64,000 bases of DNA from an uncultured Castellaniella sp. GTDB taxonomy: Bacteria > Pseudomonadota > Gammaproteobacteria > Burkholderiales > Burkholderiaceae_B. Below the pieces are notes generated by a model. That model was not told where the DNA came from. It was given only the letters and a program-made list of their open reading frames with translations, and made no database searches. The number at the start of each line of letters is the position of its first letter. Position 1 is the stretch's first letter. The position numbers were made by a program, and so were the translations under genes. Location: contig NZ_CALKHS010000010.1 in assembly GCF_937988725.1 (NCBI RefSeq), forward strand, positions 558,001 to 622,000. The letters run 5' to 3'. Of this stretch, positions 47,402 to 55,977 are shown one piece after another.

Positions 47402-50296
47402 CTATTTGCCTTCCAATGGCCGGGGGGAAGATCCATCCACCATCGCCTCGACGTCCACTTCGTCGATCTGTTCCGGGCGCATGTGGGCCCGGGCATAATC
47501 CAGCCATACCCGGCTGCGCACGAAATACCGGAACAGATCCGGATCCAGATGCCCTTCCCTGCACATGGAGGCCATGATGCGCAGCGACTCGGACAGGGAC
47601 TTGGGGGCCTTATAGGGGCGATCGGCCGCGGTCAGCGCCTCGAACACATCCGCCAGTGCGACGATTCGCTCGGTGGTGCCCAATTGTTCGCCACGCAGAC
47701 GGCGCGGGTAGCCCTTGCCATCCATGCGTTCGTGGTGGTTGGCTGCGATGTCCGGCACCCGCCGCAGGTGCGGCGGCCAGGGCAGGCGCGTGAGCATGAT
47801 GAGCGTCTGGACGATGTGGTCGTTGATGGCGAAGCGATCCTCGGCGGTCAGCGTGCCGCGCTGGATGGTCAGGTTGTGCAGTTCGCCCATGTTGCGCCGG
47901 TGTTCAGGCAGCGTCATGTCGAAACCCCAGGTGTTGCGCGGGTCGTCGCGCGCCACGGGGGGCCGCCGCGCATCGTCCCAGGCAACAACGTGCTGCGGCT
48001 GATCGGCCAGCAGCCGCTCGGCGACGGGCAAGGCGGGCGGCTCGGGCCGAATGCCGGCCAGCCGGGCGCCTTCCTGCGTGTCCAGGCCCAACGCGTCGTC
48101 GAAATGGCGCAGCCAGGTCTGCTCGCCCAAGGCGCGCAGGCGTCCGATGGCCTCGCTGGACAGCGATTCGCCACCGATATTGCATTGCGCAACGAACCGG
48201 AAGTCTTCGCGCAACTGCGCCTGGCGAGCATCGCGCCGGGATTCGGCTGCGAGGGAATCGTCGCCGCGCAGCCGGGCCCGCAGGCAGTCGATCTCGGCAT
48301 CGCGCCAGAGCGCTTCGAAACGCATGCGGATCTCATGGATGCGGTTATAGACGATCTCCAGCTTCGTGGCCTTGTCCATGATGTGCTCTGGGCTCGTCAC
48401 CTTGCCGCAGTCATGCAGCCAGGCGGCCAGACGGAAAGCCTCGCGCTCGTCTTCGTCCAAGTGGAAATCCCCGTAGGGGCCGCTATCCTCGGCTTGCATG
48501 CGCTCGGCCAGCAGAATGGCCAGTTTCGGCACCCGTTCGCAGTGTCCGCCCGTGTAAGGGCTCTTGGCGTCGATGGCATCGGCCAGGATGTGCGTCACGG
48601 ACTCGAACAGTTTGCGCTGCGCCTCGATGAGCTGGCGCGTTTCGACGGCCACGGCCAGCATGCCGGTCAGACGATCGGCGAACGCCGCGAATTCAGGCGC
48701 CGCATGGTCCCAGTCCTGGTCATGGATCAGCATCAGCAGTCCTCGCGATTGCCGATCGCGGCCGAGCAATGCGAAAGCGATGCAATGATGATCCCGGCCC
48801 TCGCGCCACGCGCCGGCCAGCGCGGCATCGCCCTCGTCCGCGCTCATTGAATCCGGCAGCGCGGCCTGTTCTCCGAATGCGGCCGCACGGACCAACTGCT
48901 GCCGATCCTGGCTGAAGAGATAAGCGGCCCCGCCCTCGCAGCGCGTCGCCCGGACGAGTTTCTCCAGCACCTGCACGAGCATGGTGTCCATGCGCGGCTC
49001 GGCGCCCAGCGCGCGGCTGATGTCCAGCAGCGATTCCATCGAGTCCGCCACTTTGTCCATCACGCCGTTGAGCGCTTCCACCTCGCGCAATGCCGAAGGG
49101 GGCCGGTTCTTCGGGCGGCGGAAATCAAACCGCGACATGCGCAGCGACTGCGCCGACACGGCCTCCAGCGCGCGTCCCACGGCGCTGCCGAGCAGCCAGC
49201 CCACGGGCAGGAACAGCACGATCAATGCGACCGATATCAAGATCATGCGCGTGCGGGTCAGCACCAGCGGTCCCAGCAGCTCACCGGCGGGCGCGGCGGT
49301 CAGCAGCCGCATGTTCACGCCATCGATGCCGTCGAAAGGCAGCGCCATTCCGAACCACTCGCGCCCGCCCGATTCGTAGGAGACGACCTGGCCGCCGCCG
49401 ACTGCGGCCCGCTGCAGCCGGGTCAGCGCATCGATGCCCAGGCCATCCAACGTGCGCAGGGCGAATTCATCCGAATCGTCCTTGCGCACCAGCAGCGCCT
49501 GCATGTCGCGATAGCCGATCACCGCGCCGTCCTCGTCGACCAGGGCCAGCTCGGCGCTGGGCGTCATGCGCAGGCTGCCCAGCGCCTCCCCCAGGTCTTT
49601 CAGCGCGACATCCACCGCCACGATGGCCCGCCCCGAATGCGACCGGCGAGAAAGCGTGATGCCCACCTGGCGGGTTGAAAAGAAGACATAGGGCCTGGAG
49701 GTGACGGTGGACGCCGCGTCCATGGCGCCGATATACCAGGGTCGCGCGCGCGGATCGAACTGGTAGTCGGGTTCCGGCCGGCGCAGCACGAGCTCGTTCC
49801 CGGCGTCGTAGAACAGGAACAGCCCGCGCCGCTTGCCGTCCTCGCCGAGTTCCACCACCTGCACGAGATAGCTGGCCCGGGCCGGCGCCTGGAAACGTTC
49901 GCGAATGTCGCTCTGGTCCAGCGCCCGCATCAGCAGGAAATCGCCGTTCTCGTACCCTACGGAGATGGCCGACACCAGTGGGTTATCGGCCAGCTCAGTC
50001 GCCAGGGCGCCGCGGCGCGCCAGCCGATGCTCGAGCCGTTGCGCGTCGGCCACCGGGTCGAACGCCAGGACGCGCAAGGACAGGGAACCGGGCTCGATGA
50101 ACCGATGCGCCCGTTCGGCCACGATCCGTCCCGTGTCGCGCGCCGCCATGGCAGCCATGTCCAGAAGAATGGCCCGCGAACCATACCAGCTGAGGGTGAT
50201 GAGCGCCACGGCGACGAGCGCCATCGCCGCCACCGCAAGACCGGCAATGACGAGCCGGACCGGCCACGCAGGCTGCGCACGAGGGACTTGCGGCAT
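47402..50296 (-). CDS. Membrane sensor HD-GYP phosphodiesterase with Cache and GAF domains
   Basis: A 964-aa protein. TM1 is near residues 14-38, followed by a periplasmic double-Cache-type sensor (~60-340, with FDPRARPWYIGAM), TM2 (~350-375), a HAMP-like linker, GAF (~430-560), and HD-GYP (~580-950) with LHDCGK near residue 628 and HHERMDGKGYPRRL near residue 857. HD-GYP domains hydrolyse cyclic di-GMP. The catalytic domain is split by about 150 residues of unusual sequence (WRDAEIDCLRARLRGDDSL to TWGFDMTLPEHR). It probably couples an external signal to c-di-GMP level and hence to motility or biofilm. Confidence 0.92.
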   Translation of the reverse strand: MPQVPRAQPAWPVRLVIAGLAVAAMALVAVALITLSWYGSRAILLDMAAMAARDTGRIVAERAHRFIEPGSLSLRVLAFDPVADAQRLEHRLARRGALATELADNPLVSAISVGYENGDFLLMRALDQSDIRERFQAPARASYLVQVVELGEDGKRRGLFLFYDAGNELVLRRPEPDYQFDPRARPWYIGAMDAASTVTSRPYVFFSTRQVGITLSRRSHSGRAIVAVDVALKDLGEALGSLRMTPSAELALVDEDGAVIGYRDMQALLVRKDDSDEFALRTLDGLGIDALTRLQRAAVGGGQVVSYESGGREWFGMALPFDGIDGVNMRLLTAAPAGELLGPLVLTRTRMILISVALIVLFLPVGWLLGSAVGRALEAVSAQSLRMSRFDFRRPKNRPPSALREVEALNGVMDKVADSMESLLDISRALGAEPRMDTMLVQVLEKLVRATRCEGGAAYLFSQDRQQLVRAAAFGEQAALPDSMSADEGDAALAGAWREGRDHHCIAFALLGRDRQSRGLLMLIHDQDWDHAAPEFAAFADRLTGMLAVAVETRQLIEAQRKLFESVTHILADAIDAKSPYTGGHCERVPKLAILLAERMQAEDSGPYGDFHLDEDEREAFRLAAWLHDCGKVTSPEHIMDKATKLEIVYNRIHEIRMRFEALWRDAEIDCLRARLRGDDSLAAESRRDARQAQLREDFRFVAQCNIGGESLSSEAIGRLRALGEQTWLRHFDDALGLDTQEGARLAGIRPEPPALPVAERLLADQPQHVVAWDDARRPPVARDDPRNTWGFDMTLPEHRRNMGELHNLTIQRGTLTAEDRFAINDHIVQTLIMLTRLPWPPHLRRVPDIAANHHERMDGKGYPRRLRGEQLGTTERIVALADVFEALTAADRPYKAPKSLSESLRIMASMCREGHLDPDLFRYFVRSRVWLDYARAHMRPEQIDEVDVEAMVDGSSPRPLEGK

Positions 50297-50472
50297 GGAT
50301 CTCTCCAGTATCCACTAGAGCAAGGCCGATCGGGGGCCGTGCGCCCGTGTCTTTCAACGTCATCATGCTGCGAAAGGTCTTCTTTTTCCAAAGTATCGTT
50401 AATCCGCCCTTTCGTGACAAGCCATTTCGGACGGGTTTGGCTCCGCGCCCTATTCACGCCTACACTTCCCGC

Positions 50473-51099
50473 ATGCTACGCATCGACCAACTCGGCAAGC
50501 GCTACGGCGACCACCTCGTATTCCAGGGCCTGACCCGCACATTCACGCCTGGCTGCGTGGCGCTCTGCGAGGAAGAAAGCACTGGCAAGTCCAGCCTGCT
50601 GGGCATCATCGCCGGGGTCATCGCGCCGGACGCCGGAGACGTCCGGATCGACGGGCATTCCCTGATCCACGCGCCCCGGCAGGCCAAGGCGCGCCTGGCC
50701 TACGTGCCGGACGATTGCCTGGCCTTTCCGGAACAGACGGGGCGCGGGCTGCTGGAACACGTCGCCCGGGAAAAGAATGTCCCCCTGGACGACGCCGTGC
50801 TGAACCTGGCCTGCCGGCTGGGGCTGGAACCGCATCTGCACAAGCGTTTCGAGCAGATGTCGACCGGCACGCGCCGCAAGGTCTTCCTGACGGCGGCCGC
50901 CCTGGGCGACCCGGCCGTCGTCGTCGCGGACGGCCCCAGCAACGGGCTGGACACGCAGGCCCGGATCGTGCTGGCCGAACAGTTCAGCATCTGGGCCAGG
51001 GATCGCGTCGTGCTGTTCGCCAGCTACGACGCCGAACTGGTGCGGGCCTGCGGCGCCACGGTGACCACGGTGGCGGCGTTGCGCCCGCAGCCAGGCTGA
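50473..51099 (+). CDS. ABC-type ATPase with degenerate catalytic motifs
   Basis: A 208-aa ABC ATPase fold starting MLRIDQLGKRYGDHLVFQGL. Walker A reads E33-EEST-G38-K39-S40, with Glu replacing the first Gly. The signature is STGTRRK (130-136). Walker B reads VVVADGPSNGLD, with Gly154 where the catalytic Glu should be. The H-loop His is replaced by Tyr185 (FASYDAE). Three substitutions suggest weak or no hydrolysis. There is no permease gene beside it. ATG 50473 was chosen over 50347, which adds 42 unrelated residues. It might be a CcmA-like or orphan regulatory ATPase. Confidence 0.82.
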   Translation: MLRIDQLGKRYGDHLVFQGLTRTFTPGCVALCEEESTGKSSLLGIIAGVIAPDAGDVRIDGHSLIHAPRQAKARLAYVPDDCLAFPEQTGRGLLEHVAREKNVPLDDAVLNLACRLGLEPHLHKRFEQMSTGTRRKVFLTAAALGDPAVVVADGPSNGLDTQARIVLAEQFSIWARDRVVLFASYDAELVRACGATVTTVAALRPQPG

Positions 51100-51190
51100 A
51101 GCCCGCCGGAAGCAGGCCGGATGCCCGGCGCCGGCGGCAGGTCATACCCATTACACTATGGAGCTTCATCCCCTACCTTGCGCAGGCCCT

Positions 51191-52069
51191 ATGAAAGGCA
51201 TCATCCTGGCCGGCGGTTCCGGCACCCGGCTGCATCCCATCACGCGCGGCGTGTCCAAGCAGCTGCTGCCGATCTACGACAAGCCCATGGTCTATTACCC
51301 GCTGTCGGTGCTGATGCTGGCGGGCATCCATGAAGTGCTGGTGATCTCCACCCCCGACGATCTGCCCGGCTTCCAGCGGCTGCTGGGCGACGGCTCGGAT
51401 TTCGGCATTACGCTGTCCTATGCGGAACAGCCCTCGCCCGACGGTCTGGCCCAGGCCTTCCTGATCGGGGCCGATTTCATCGGCGGCGAACGCGTGTGCC
51501 TGGTGCTGGGAGACAATATCTTCTACGGCTACGGCTTCAGCCAGATGCTGCGCGAAGCCGCCCAGCGGCCCTCCGGGGCCACGGTGTTCGGCTACCGGGT
51601 GGCCGATCCGGAACGCTTCGGCGTGGTCGAATTCGACGCCGTCGGCAGGGCGGTCTCGATCGAGGAAAAGCCGCAGCGCCCCAAGTCGCCCTACGCGGTC
51701 ACGGGCCTGTATTTCTACGACAACGACGTCGTGGACATCGCCCGCCGGGTGCGGCCGTCGGCGCGCGGAGAACTCGAAATCACCGACGTGAACAACGCCT
51801 ACCTGCAGCGGGGCGACCTGCACGTCCAGGTGCTGGGGCGCGGCTTCGCCTGGCTGGACACCGGCACGCACGAAAGTCTGCTGGACGCCGGCACCTACGT
51901 GCAGACGATCGAGCGCCGGCAGGGCCAGAAGGTCGCCTGCCTGGAGGAAATCGCCTTCAACAACGGCTGGCTGGACCGCGACGGGCTGATCGAACGCGGC
52001 CGGCGCCTGACCAAGACGGACTATGGCCAGTACCTGCTGGCGCTGGCCGGCGAGGGCCGCCAGCCATGA
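51191..52069 (+). CDS. rmlA: Glucose-1-phosphate thymidylyltransferase RmlA
   Basis: A 292-aa enzyme making dTDP-glucose from glucose-1-phosphate and dTTP. MKGIILAGGSGTRLHPITRGVSKQLLPIYDKPMVYYPLSVLM is the RmlA N-terminus; LGDNIFYG and GFAWLDTGTHESLLDA are also diagnostic. It supplies dTDP-glucose for rhamnose or for the FdtA/B amino-sugar route at 36-38 kb. It overlaps rmlC by 4 bp. No rmlB or rmlD lies in this window. Confidence 0.96.
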   Translation: MKGIILAGGSGTRLHPITRGVSKQLLPIYDKPMVYYPLSVLMLAGIHEVLVISTPDDLPGFQRLLGDGSDFGITLSYAEQPSPDGLAQAFLIGADFIGGERVCLVLGDNIFYGYGFSQMLREAAQRPSGATVFGYRVADPERFGVVEFDAVGRAVSIEEKPQRPKSPYAVTGLYFYDNDVVDIARRVRPSARGELEITDVNNAYLQRGDLHVQVLGRGFAWLDTGTHESLLDAGTYVQTIERRQGQKVACLEEIAFNNGWLDRDGLIERGRRLTKTDYGQYLLALAGEGRQP

Positions 52070-52614
52070 AGGTGGTCGACACGGCCCTGCCCGGCGTGCG
52101 GCTGATCGAACCCCGGGTGTTCGGCGACGCGCGCGGCTTCTTCCTGGAATCCTTCAGCGCGCGCCGCTATCGGGACGAAGCGGGCATCGACCTGGATTTC
52201 GTGCAGGACAACGTGTCGCGCTCCGCGTACGGGGTCCTGCGCGGCCTGCACTTCCAGCGCCAACGCCCCCAGGGCAAGCTGATCCAGGTGATCGAGGGCG
52301 CCGTCTTCGACGTGGCGGTGGACATCGATCCGCGATCCGCGACCTTCGGGCGGCACGTCGCGGCCGAACTGTCGGCCGACAATCACCGCCAGATCTGGAT
52401 CCCGCCCGGCTACGCGCACGGCTTCTGCGTCGTCAGCGAGTCGGCGGTCTTTCAGTACAAGTGCACGGATTACTACGATCCGGCCGACGAAGGCGGCCTG
52501 GCCTGGAATTGCCCGGACCTGGCGATCCCCTGGCCGGTGGCCGATCCCATCCTGTCGGACAAGGATCGCCGCCATCCGGGCTTGAAGGCCCTGGCGGCGC
52601 AGCGACTGCGTTGA
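52066..52614 (+). CDS. rmlC: dTDP-4-dehydrorhamnose 3,5-epimerase RmlC
   Basis: A 182-aa cupin epimerase: LIEPRVFGDARGFFLESF, GVLRGLHFQRQRPQGKLIQVIEG with the catalytic His, and IPPGYAHGFCV. It converts dTDP-4-keto-6-deoxyglucose to the L-lyxo form on the way to dTDP-L-rhamnose. It is translationally coupled to rmlA (ATGA). The separation from rmlB and rmlD implies that those genes are elsewhere on the chromosome. Confidence 0.95.
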   Translation: MKVVDTALPGVRLIEPRVFGDARGFFLESFSARRYRDEAGIDLDFVQDNVSRSAYGVLRGLHFQRQRPQGKLIQVIEGAVFDVAVDIDPRSATFGRHVAAELSADNHRQIWIPPGYAHGFCVVSESAVFQYKCTDYYDPADEGGLAWNCPDLAIPWPVADPILSDKDRRHPGLKALAAQRLR

Positions 52615-52618
52615 CGCC

Positions 52619-53434
52619 CTATTCCCGCAGCCGCACGGTCAGGCTTTGCGCCGCCGTGCCCACGGGCCCATGGATGTCGCTCAGGACCGAAAACGTCTCG
52701 CCCAGCCCCGTGGGGCCGAAACTGACGCGCGTGTCGAAACCGACCCAGCCGGCCTCGGGCTGGCGCGTGAAATGGATGGTCAGGTCCACATTGGCGAAAA
52801 ACACGGCATTCGGATCTTCACGGACCGCCAGGCCGTTGGCGGTATCGATCAGCTTCACGAAGCCGGCCACAGGCGGATCGACTTCCCCGTCCACCAGGGG
52901 ATATGCCGTGCGGATCCAGCTCTGCCCCCGGCCCGGGCGCATGTCGGCCCCCCGGCGGGCATCCAGGGACGCGATGAAGCCGCCGTCCCAGACCGATGAA
53001 AAGGTCAGGGGCGGCATGGCGTCCGGCGGCGGCAGCGGGGCCCATTCGGTGCCCTGCACGCGCGTCGTGTCGCTGGCCGACAGGCGCCAGATCCGCGCAT
53101 GGATGCTGACCTGATCCCCGTGGCGCATGGTGGCCTCGATCAGCTCGATCGAGCGGCCCGGCCGCACCATCTTGACATCGATGGCGAAGGCGCCCGAATG
53201 GATCACGCCCAGCACGTCGAAGGACACGCGGGACACCAGCTTGTCGCTGGGCAGGCGGCGTTCCGCTTCCGCCAGCACCAGTCCGGCGGCGGCCGCCAGA
53301 TGCTGCTCGCCCGGCTGCCAGGCGCCCTGGGCATGCAGGGTGGACAGGAATTCGGAGTCCCCCCGGCGCACGTAGAAGGCGTCGGGATAGGGTTCGTCGG
53401 CATGGCCGAGGTGCAGGTTGTGAGCGGTAGGCAT
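52619..53434 (-). CDS. Acyl-CoA thioesterase-like double-hotdog protein (TesB/4HBT_3 type)
   Basis: A 271-aa protein with two hotdog repeats: residues ~10-110 (EFLSTLHAQGAWQPGEQHLAAAAGLVLAEAER, RVSFDVLGVIHSGAFAIDVKMVRPGRSIELIEATM) and ~150-265 (AGFVKLIDTANGLAVREDPNAVFFANVDLTIHF). It probably hydrolyses an acyl-CoA; the substrate is unknown. The ATG at 53432-53434 was preferred to one 42 bp upstream. It ends 4 bp after rmlC (convergent). Confidence 0.8.
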   Translation of the reverse strand: MPTAHNLHLGHADEPYPDAFYVRRGDSEFLSTLHAQGAWQPGEQHLAAAAGLVLAEAERRLPSDKLVSRVSFDVLGVIHSGAFAIDVKMVRPGRSIELIEATMRHGDQVSIHARIWRLSASDTTRVQGTEWAPLPPPDAMPPLTFSSVWDGGFIASLDARRGADMRPGRGQSWIRTAYPLVDGEVDPPVAGFVKLIDTANGLAVREDPNAVFFANVDLTIHFTRQPEAGWVGFDTRVSFGPTGLGETFSVLSDIHGPVGTAAQSLTVRLRE

Positions 53435-53461
53435 GCGCAAGAGTATAGAGGGTCTTTTTTT

Positions 53462-53492
53462 GCGCATCCAGCGCAAGAAACGGAGTTCTTGC
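53462..53492. promoter_or_regulatory. Candidate Ada-type operator region
   Basis: GCGCA occurs twice, 9 bp apart (53462-53466 and 53471-53475), the second within AGCGCAA, like the 3' half of the E. coli Ada box. It overlaps GCAAGAA-N6-TTCTTGC (53473-53492). It lies 52 bp before the AraC-Ogt gene. Binding is inferred. Confidence 0.4.
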
Positions 53493-53543
53493 CGCCGGAT
53501 TCCGGTCTAAGCTGGATCCCGGAATGAACGCAGGAATGACGCC

Positions 53544-54398
53544 ATGAACACAGCCACCACGCACACCGCGACCCGGGACAGGCGCGCCGCCCTGGTCGCG
53601 CAGGCCTGCCGCCTGATCGAAACGTCCGAAGCCGCGCCGACCCTGGACGAGCTGGCCGCGCAGGCCGGCATGAGCCCCTTCCACTTCCACCGGGTCTTCA
53701 AGGCCGAGACCGGCCTGACGCCCAAAGCCTATGCCACGGCCCACCGCGCCCGCAAGCTGCGCGAGGAACTGAACGCCGCCGATGGCACCGTCACCGACGC
53801 CATCTACGAGGCCGGCTTCAATTCCAGCAGCCGCTTCTACGAAACGTCCGAAAAAGTGCTGGGCATGCGCGCCCGGGAATACCGGGCCGGAGGCGTCGGG
53901 GCCGAGATCCGCTTCGCCGTGGGGCAGTCGTCCCTGGGCGCGATCCTGGTGGCGCAAAGCCGGCGCGGCATCTGCGCCATCTTGCTGGGCCAGGATCCGG
54001 ACCGGCTGGTGCGCGAGCTGCAGGATCAGTTCCCCAAGGCCGCGCTGATCGGCGGCGACAAGGAATTCGAACGGCTGGTGGCCCAGGTCGTAGGTTTCAT
54101 CGAGGCGCCCGGCATCGGCCTGCGCCTGCCGCTGGACGTGCGCGGCACGGTGTTCCAGCAGCGGGTCTGGCAGGCGCTGCGCGAGATCCCGCCGGGCAGG
54201 ACGGCCAGCTATTCCGACATCGCCGAGCGCATCGGCGCTCCCAAGGCCGCGCGCGCCGTCGCCCAGGCCTGCGCCGCCAACCACATTGCGGTCGCCATCC
54301 CCTGCCACCGCGTCGTGCGGCGCGACGGGGACCTTTCCGGCTACCGCTGGGGAGTGGATCGCAAGCGGGAATTGCTGCGGCGGGAAAAGAAGGACTGA
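53544..54398 (+). CDS. AraC-type HTH fused to O6-alkylguanine-DNA alkyltransferase (Ada-like, no Zn domain)
   Basis: A 284-aa protein. Residues 15-112 form an AraC HTH pair (LDELAAQAGMSPFHFHRVFKAETG, VTDAIYEAGFNSSSRFYE). Residues 120-284 form the Ogt/AdaB domain with the suicide cysteine C254 in AIPCHRVV, and GRTASYSDIAERIG as the DNA-binding helix. E. coli Ada has an N-terminal four-Cys zinc domain that accepts methyl from phosphotriesters; it is absent here. Alkyl transfer to C254 would have to be the signal if this protein is a sensor. It starts with ATG 53544 and is divergent from the thioesterase. Confidence 0.9.
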   Translation: MNTATTHTATRDRRAALVAQACRLIETSEAAPTLDELAAQAGMSPFHFHRVFKAETGLTPKAYATAHRARKLREELNAADGTVTDAIYEAGFNSSSRFYETSEKVLGMRAREYRAGGVGAEIRFAVGQSSLGAILVAQSRRGICAILLGQDPDRLVRELQDQFPKAALIGGDKEFERLVAQVVGFIEAPGIGLRLPLDVRGTVFQQRVWQALREIPPGRTASYSDIAERIGAPKAARAVAQACAANHIAVAIPCHRVVRRDGDLSGYRWGVDRKRELLRREKKD

Positions 54399-54561
54399 GA
54401 CCACGTCTCCGGCGCCGCACGGCGGAACGAGCGTCCGGCTTCGGCCCGAGGCGGATCGCCCGGATGCCGCCCGCCGGGCGGACGAGGGCCTCGAACGGGA
54501 CGGTAAAGGCATACACTGACGGTCCGCCCCATCTTTCGCGTTTTTGCGAACCGTTCCTATC

Positions 54562-55950
54562 GTGACTCATACGGCCTTTTCCTCCCTGCCCCTGCTGCCC
54601 GCCCTGCAAGACAATCTGCACGGCCTGGGCTTTGCGCGGATGACGCCCATCCAGGCCCGGAGCCTGCCGCTCATCCTGGAAGGCCGCGACCTGATCGCGC
54701 AGGCCAAGACCGGCAGCGGCAAGACCGCGGCCTTCGGGCTGGGCGTACTGCAGAATCTGGATGTCGGCCGCCTGGCCCCGCAGGCGCTGGTGATCTGCCC
54801 CACCCGTGAACTGGCCGACCAGGTGGCGCAGGAATTGCGCCGGCTGGCCCGCCTGGTCCCCAACGTCAAGGTGCTGACGCTGTGCGGCGGCGTCGCCGCG
54901 CGCCCCCAGGCCGAATCGCTGGGTCGCGGCGTCCACGTCGTGGTGGGCACGCCCGGCCGCATCCAGGATCACCTGGCGCGCGGCAGCCTGGACCTGTCCG
55001 CCCTGAACACGCTGGTGCTGGACGAAGCGGATCGCATGGTGGACATGGGCTTCCACGACGATATCGTCGCGATCGTCTCGCACTGCCCGACCCGGCGCCA
55101 GACGCTGCTCTTTTCGGCCACCTACCCCGACAATATCCGCAAGCTCAGCGCCCGCTTCCTGCGCAACCCCGCCGAGGTCAAGGTCGAGGCCCAGCACGAC
55201 GCCAGCCGCATCGAGCAGATCTTCTACGAAATCGACGAACGCGAAAGGCTGGACGCCGTAGTCCGCTTGCTGGCCCATTTCCGCCCGGTTTCCACGCTGG
55301 CATTCTGCAATACCAAGATCCGCAGCCACGAACTGGTCGAACGACTGCAATCCGAGGGCATCAGGGCCCAGGCGCTCAACGGAGACCTGGAGCAGCGCGA
55401 ACGCGACGAAATCCTGATCCAGTTCGCCAACCAGAGCTGCGCCGTCCTGGTCGCAACCGACGTGGCCGCCCGCGGCCTGGACATCCAGGACCTGGGCGCC
55501 GTGATCAATGTGGACATTACCAAGGACACCGAAGTCCACGTGCACCGCATCGGCCGCAGCGGCCGGGGCGAACAGAAAGGGCTGGCGCTGAGCCTGTGTT
55601 CGCCCGACGAAATGCGCTGGGCCGATCTGATCGAGCGATACCAGGGCGCGCCGCTGAAATGGGCCGGCCTGCGTTCGCTGCGCCCGAAGTCCGGCCGCGC
55701 CCTGCAGGCGCCCATGACGACTTTATGCATCCAGGGCGGCAAGAAGGACAAGCTGCGCCCCGGCGACCTGCTGGGCGCCCTGACCGGCGACGCAGGCCTG
55801 GCGTTCGAGCAGGTCGGCAAGATCCACATCACCGAATTCAGCGCCTACGTGGCGCTGGACCGGCAGATCGCCCAGCAGGCGTTTGCGCGGATCTCCAACT
55901 GCACCATCAAGGGCCGCCGCTTCCGCATGCGGTTTCTGGAAGAGTTCTGA
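54562..55950 (+). CDS. dbpA: ATP-dependent RNA helicase DbpA
   Basis: A 462-aa DEAD-box helicase that remodels 23S rRNA during 50S assembly. Motifs: Q-motif FARMTPIQARSLP, I AKTGSGKT, Ia PTRELA, II DEAD, III SAT, VI HRIGRSGR. The ~75-aa C-terminal RRM-like domain (MTTLCIQGGKKDKLRPGDLLGALTG) is the DbpA domain that recognises 23S hairpin 92. The GTG at 54562 gives (M)THTAFSSLPLLPAL as in other DbpA; a TTG at 54544 is also in frame. Confidence 0.95.
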   Translation: MTHTAFSSLPLLPALQDNLHGLGFARMTPIQARSLPLILEGRDLIAQAKTGSGKTAAFGLGVLQNLDVGRLAPQALVICPTRELADQVAQELRRLARLVPNVKVLTLCGGVAARPQAESLGRGVHVVVGTPGRIQDHLARGSLDLSALNTLVLDEADRMVDMGFHDDIVAIVSHCPTRRQTLLFSATYPDNIRKLSARFLRNPAEVKVEAQHDASRIEQIFYEIDERERLDAVVRLLAHFRPVSTLAFCNTKIRSHELVERLQSEGIRAQALNGDLEQRERDEILIQFANQSCAVLVATDVAARGLDIQDLGAVINVDITKDTEVHVHRIGRSGRGEQKGLALSLCSPDEMRWADLIERYQGAPLKWAGLRSLRPKSGRALQAPMTTLCIQGGKKDKLRPGDLLGALTGDAGLAFEQVGKIHITEFSAYVALDRQIAQQAFARISNCTIKGRRFRMRFLEEF

Positions 55951-55977
55951 GGCGAGGCAGCGCAAAAGGAACGGCCC

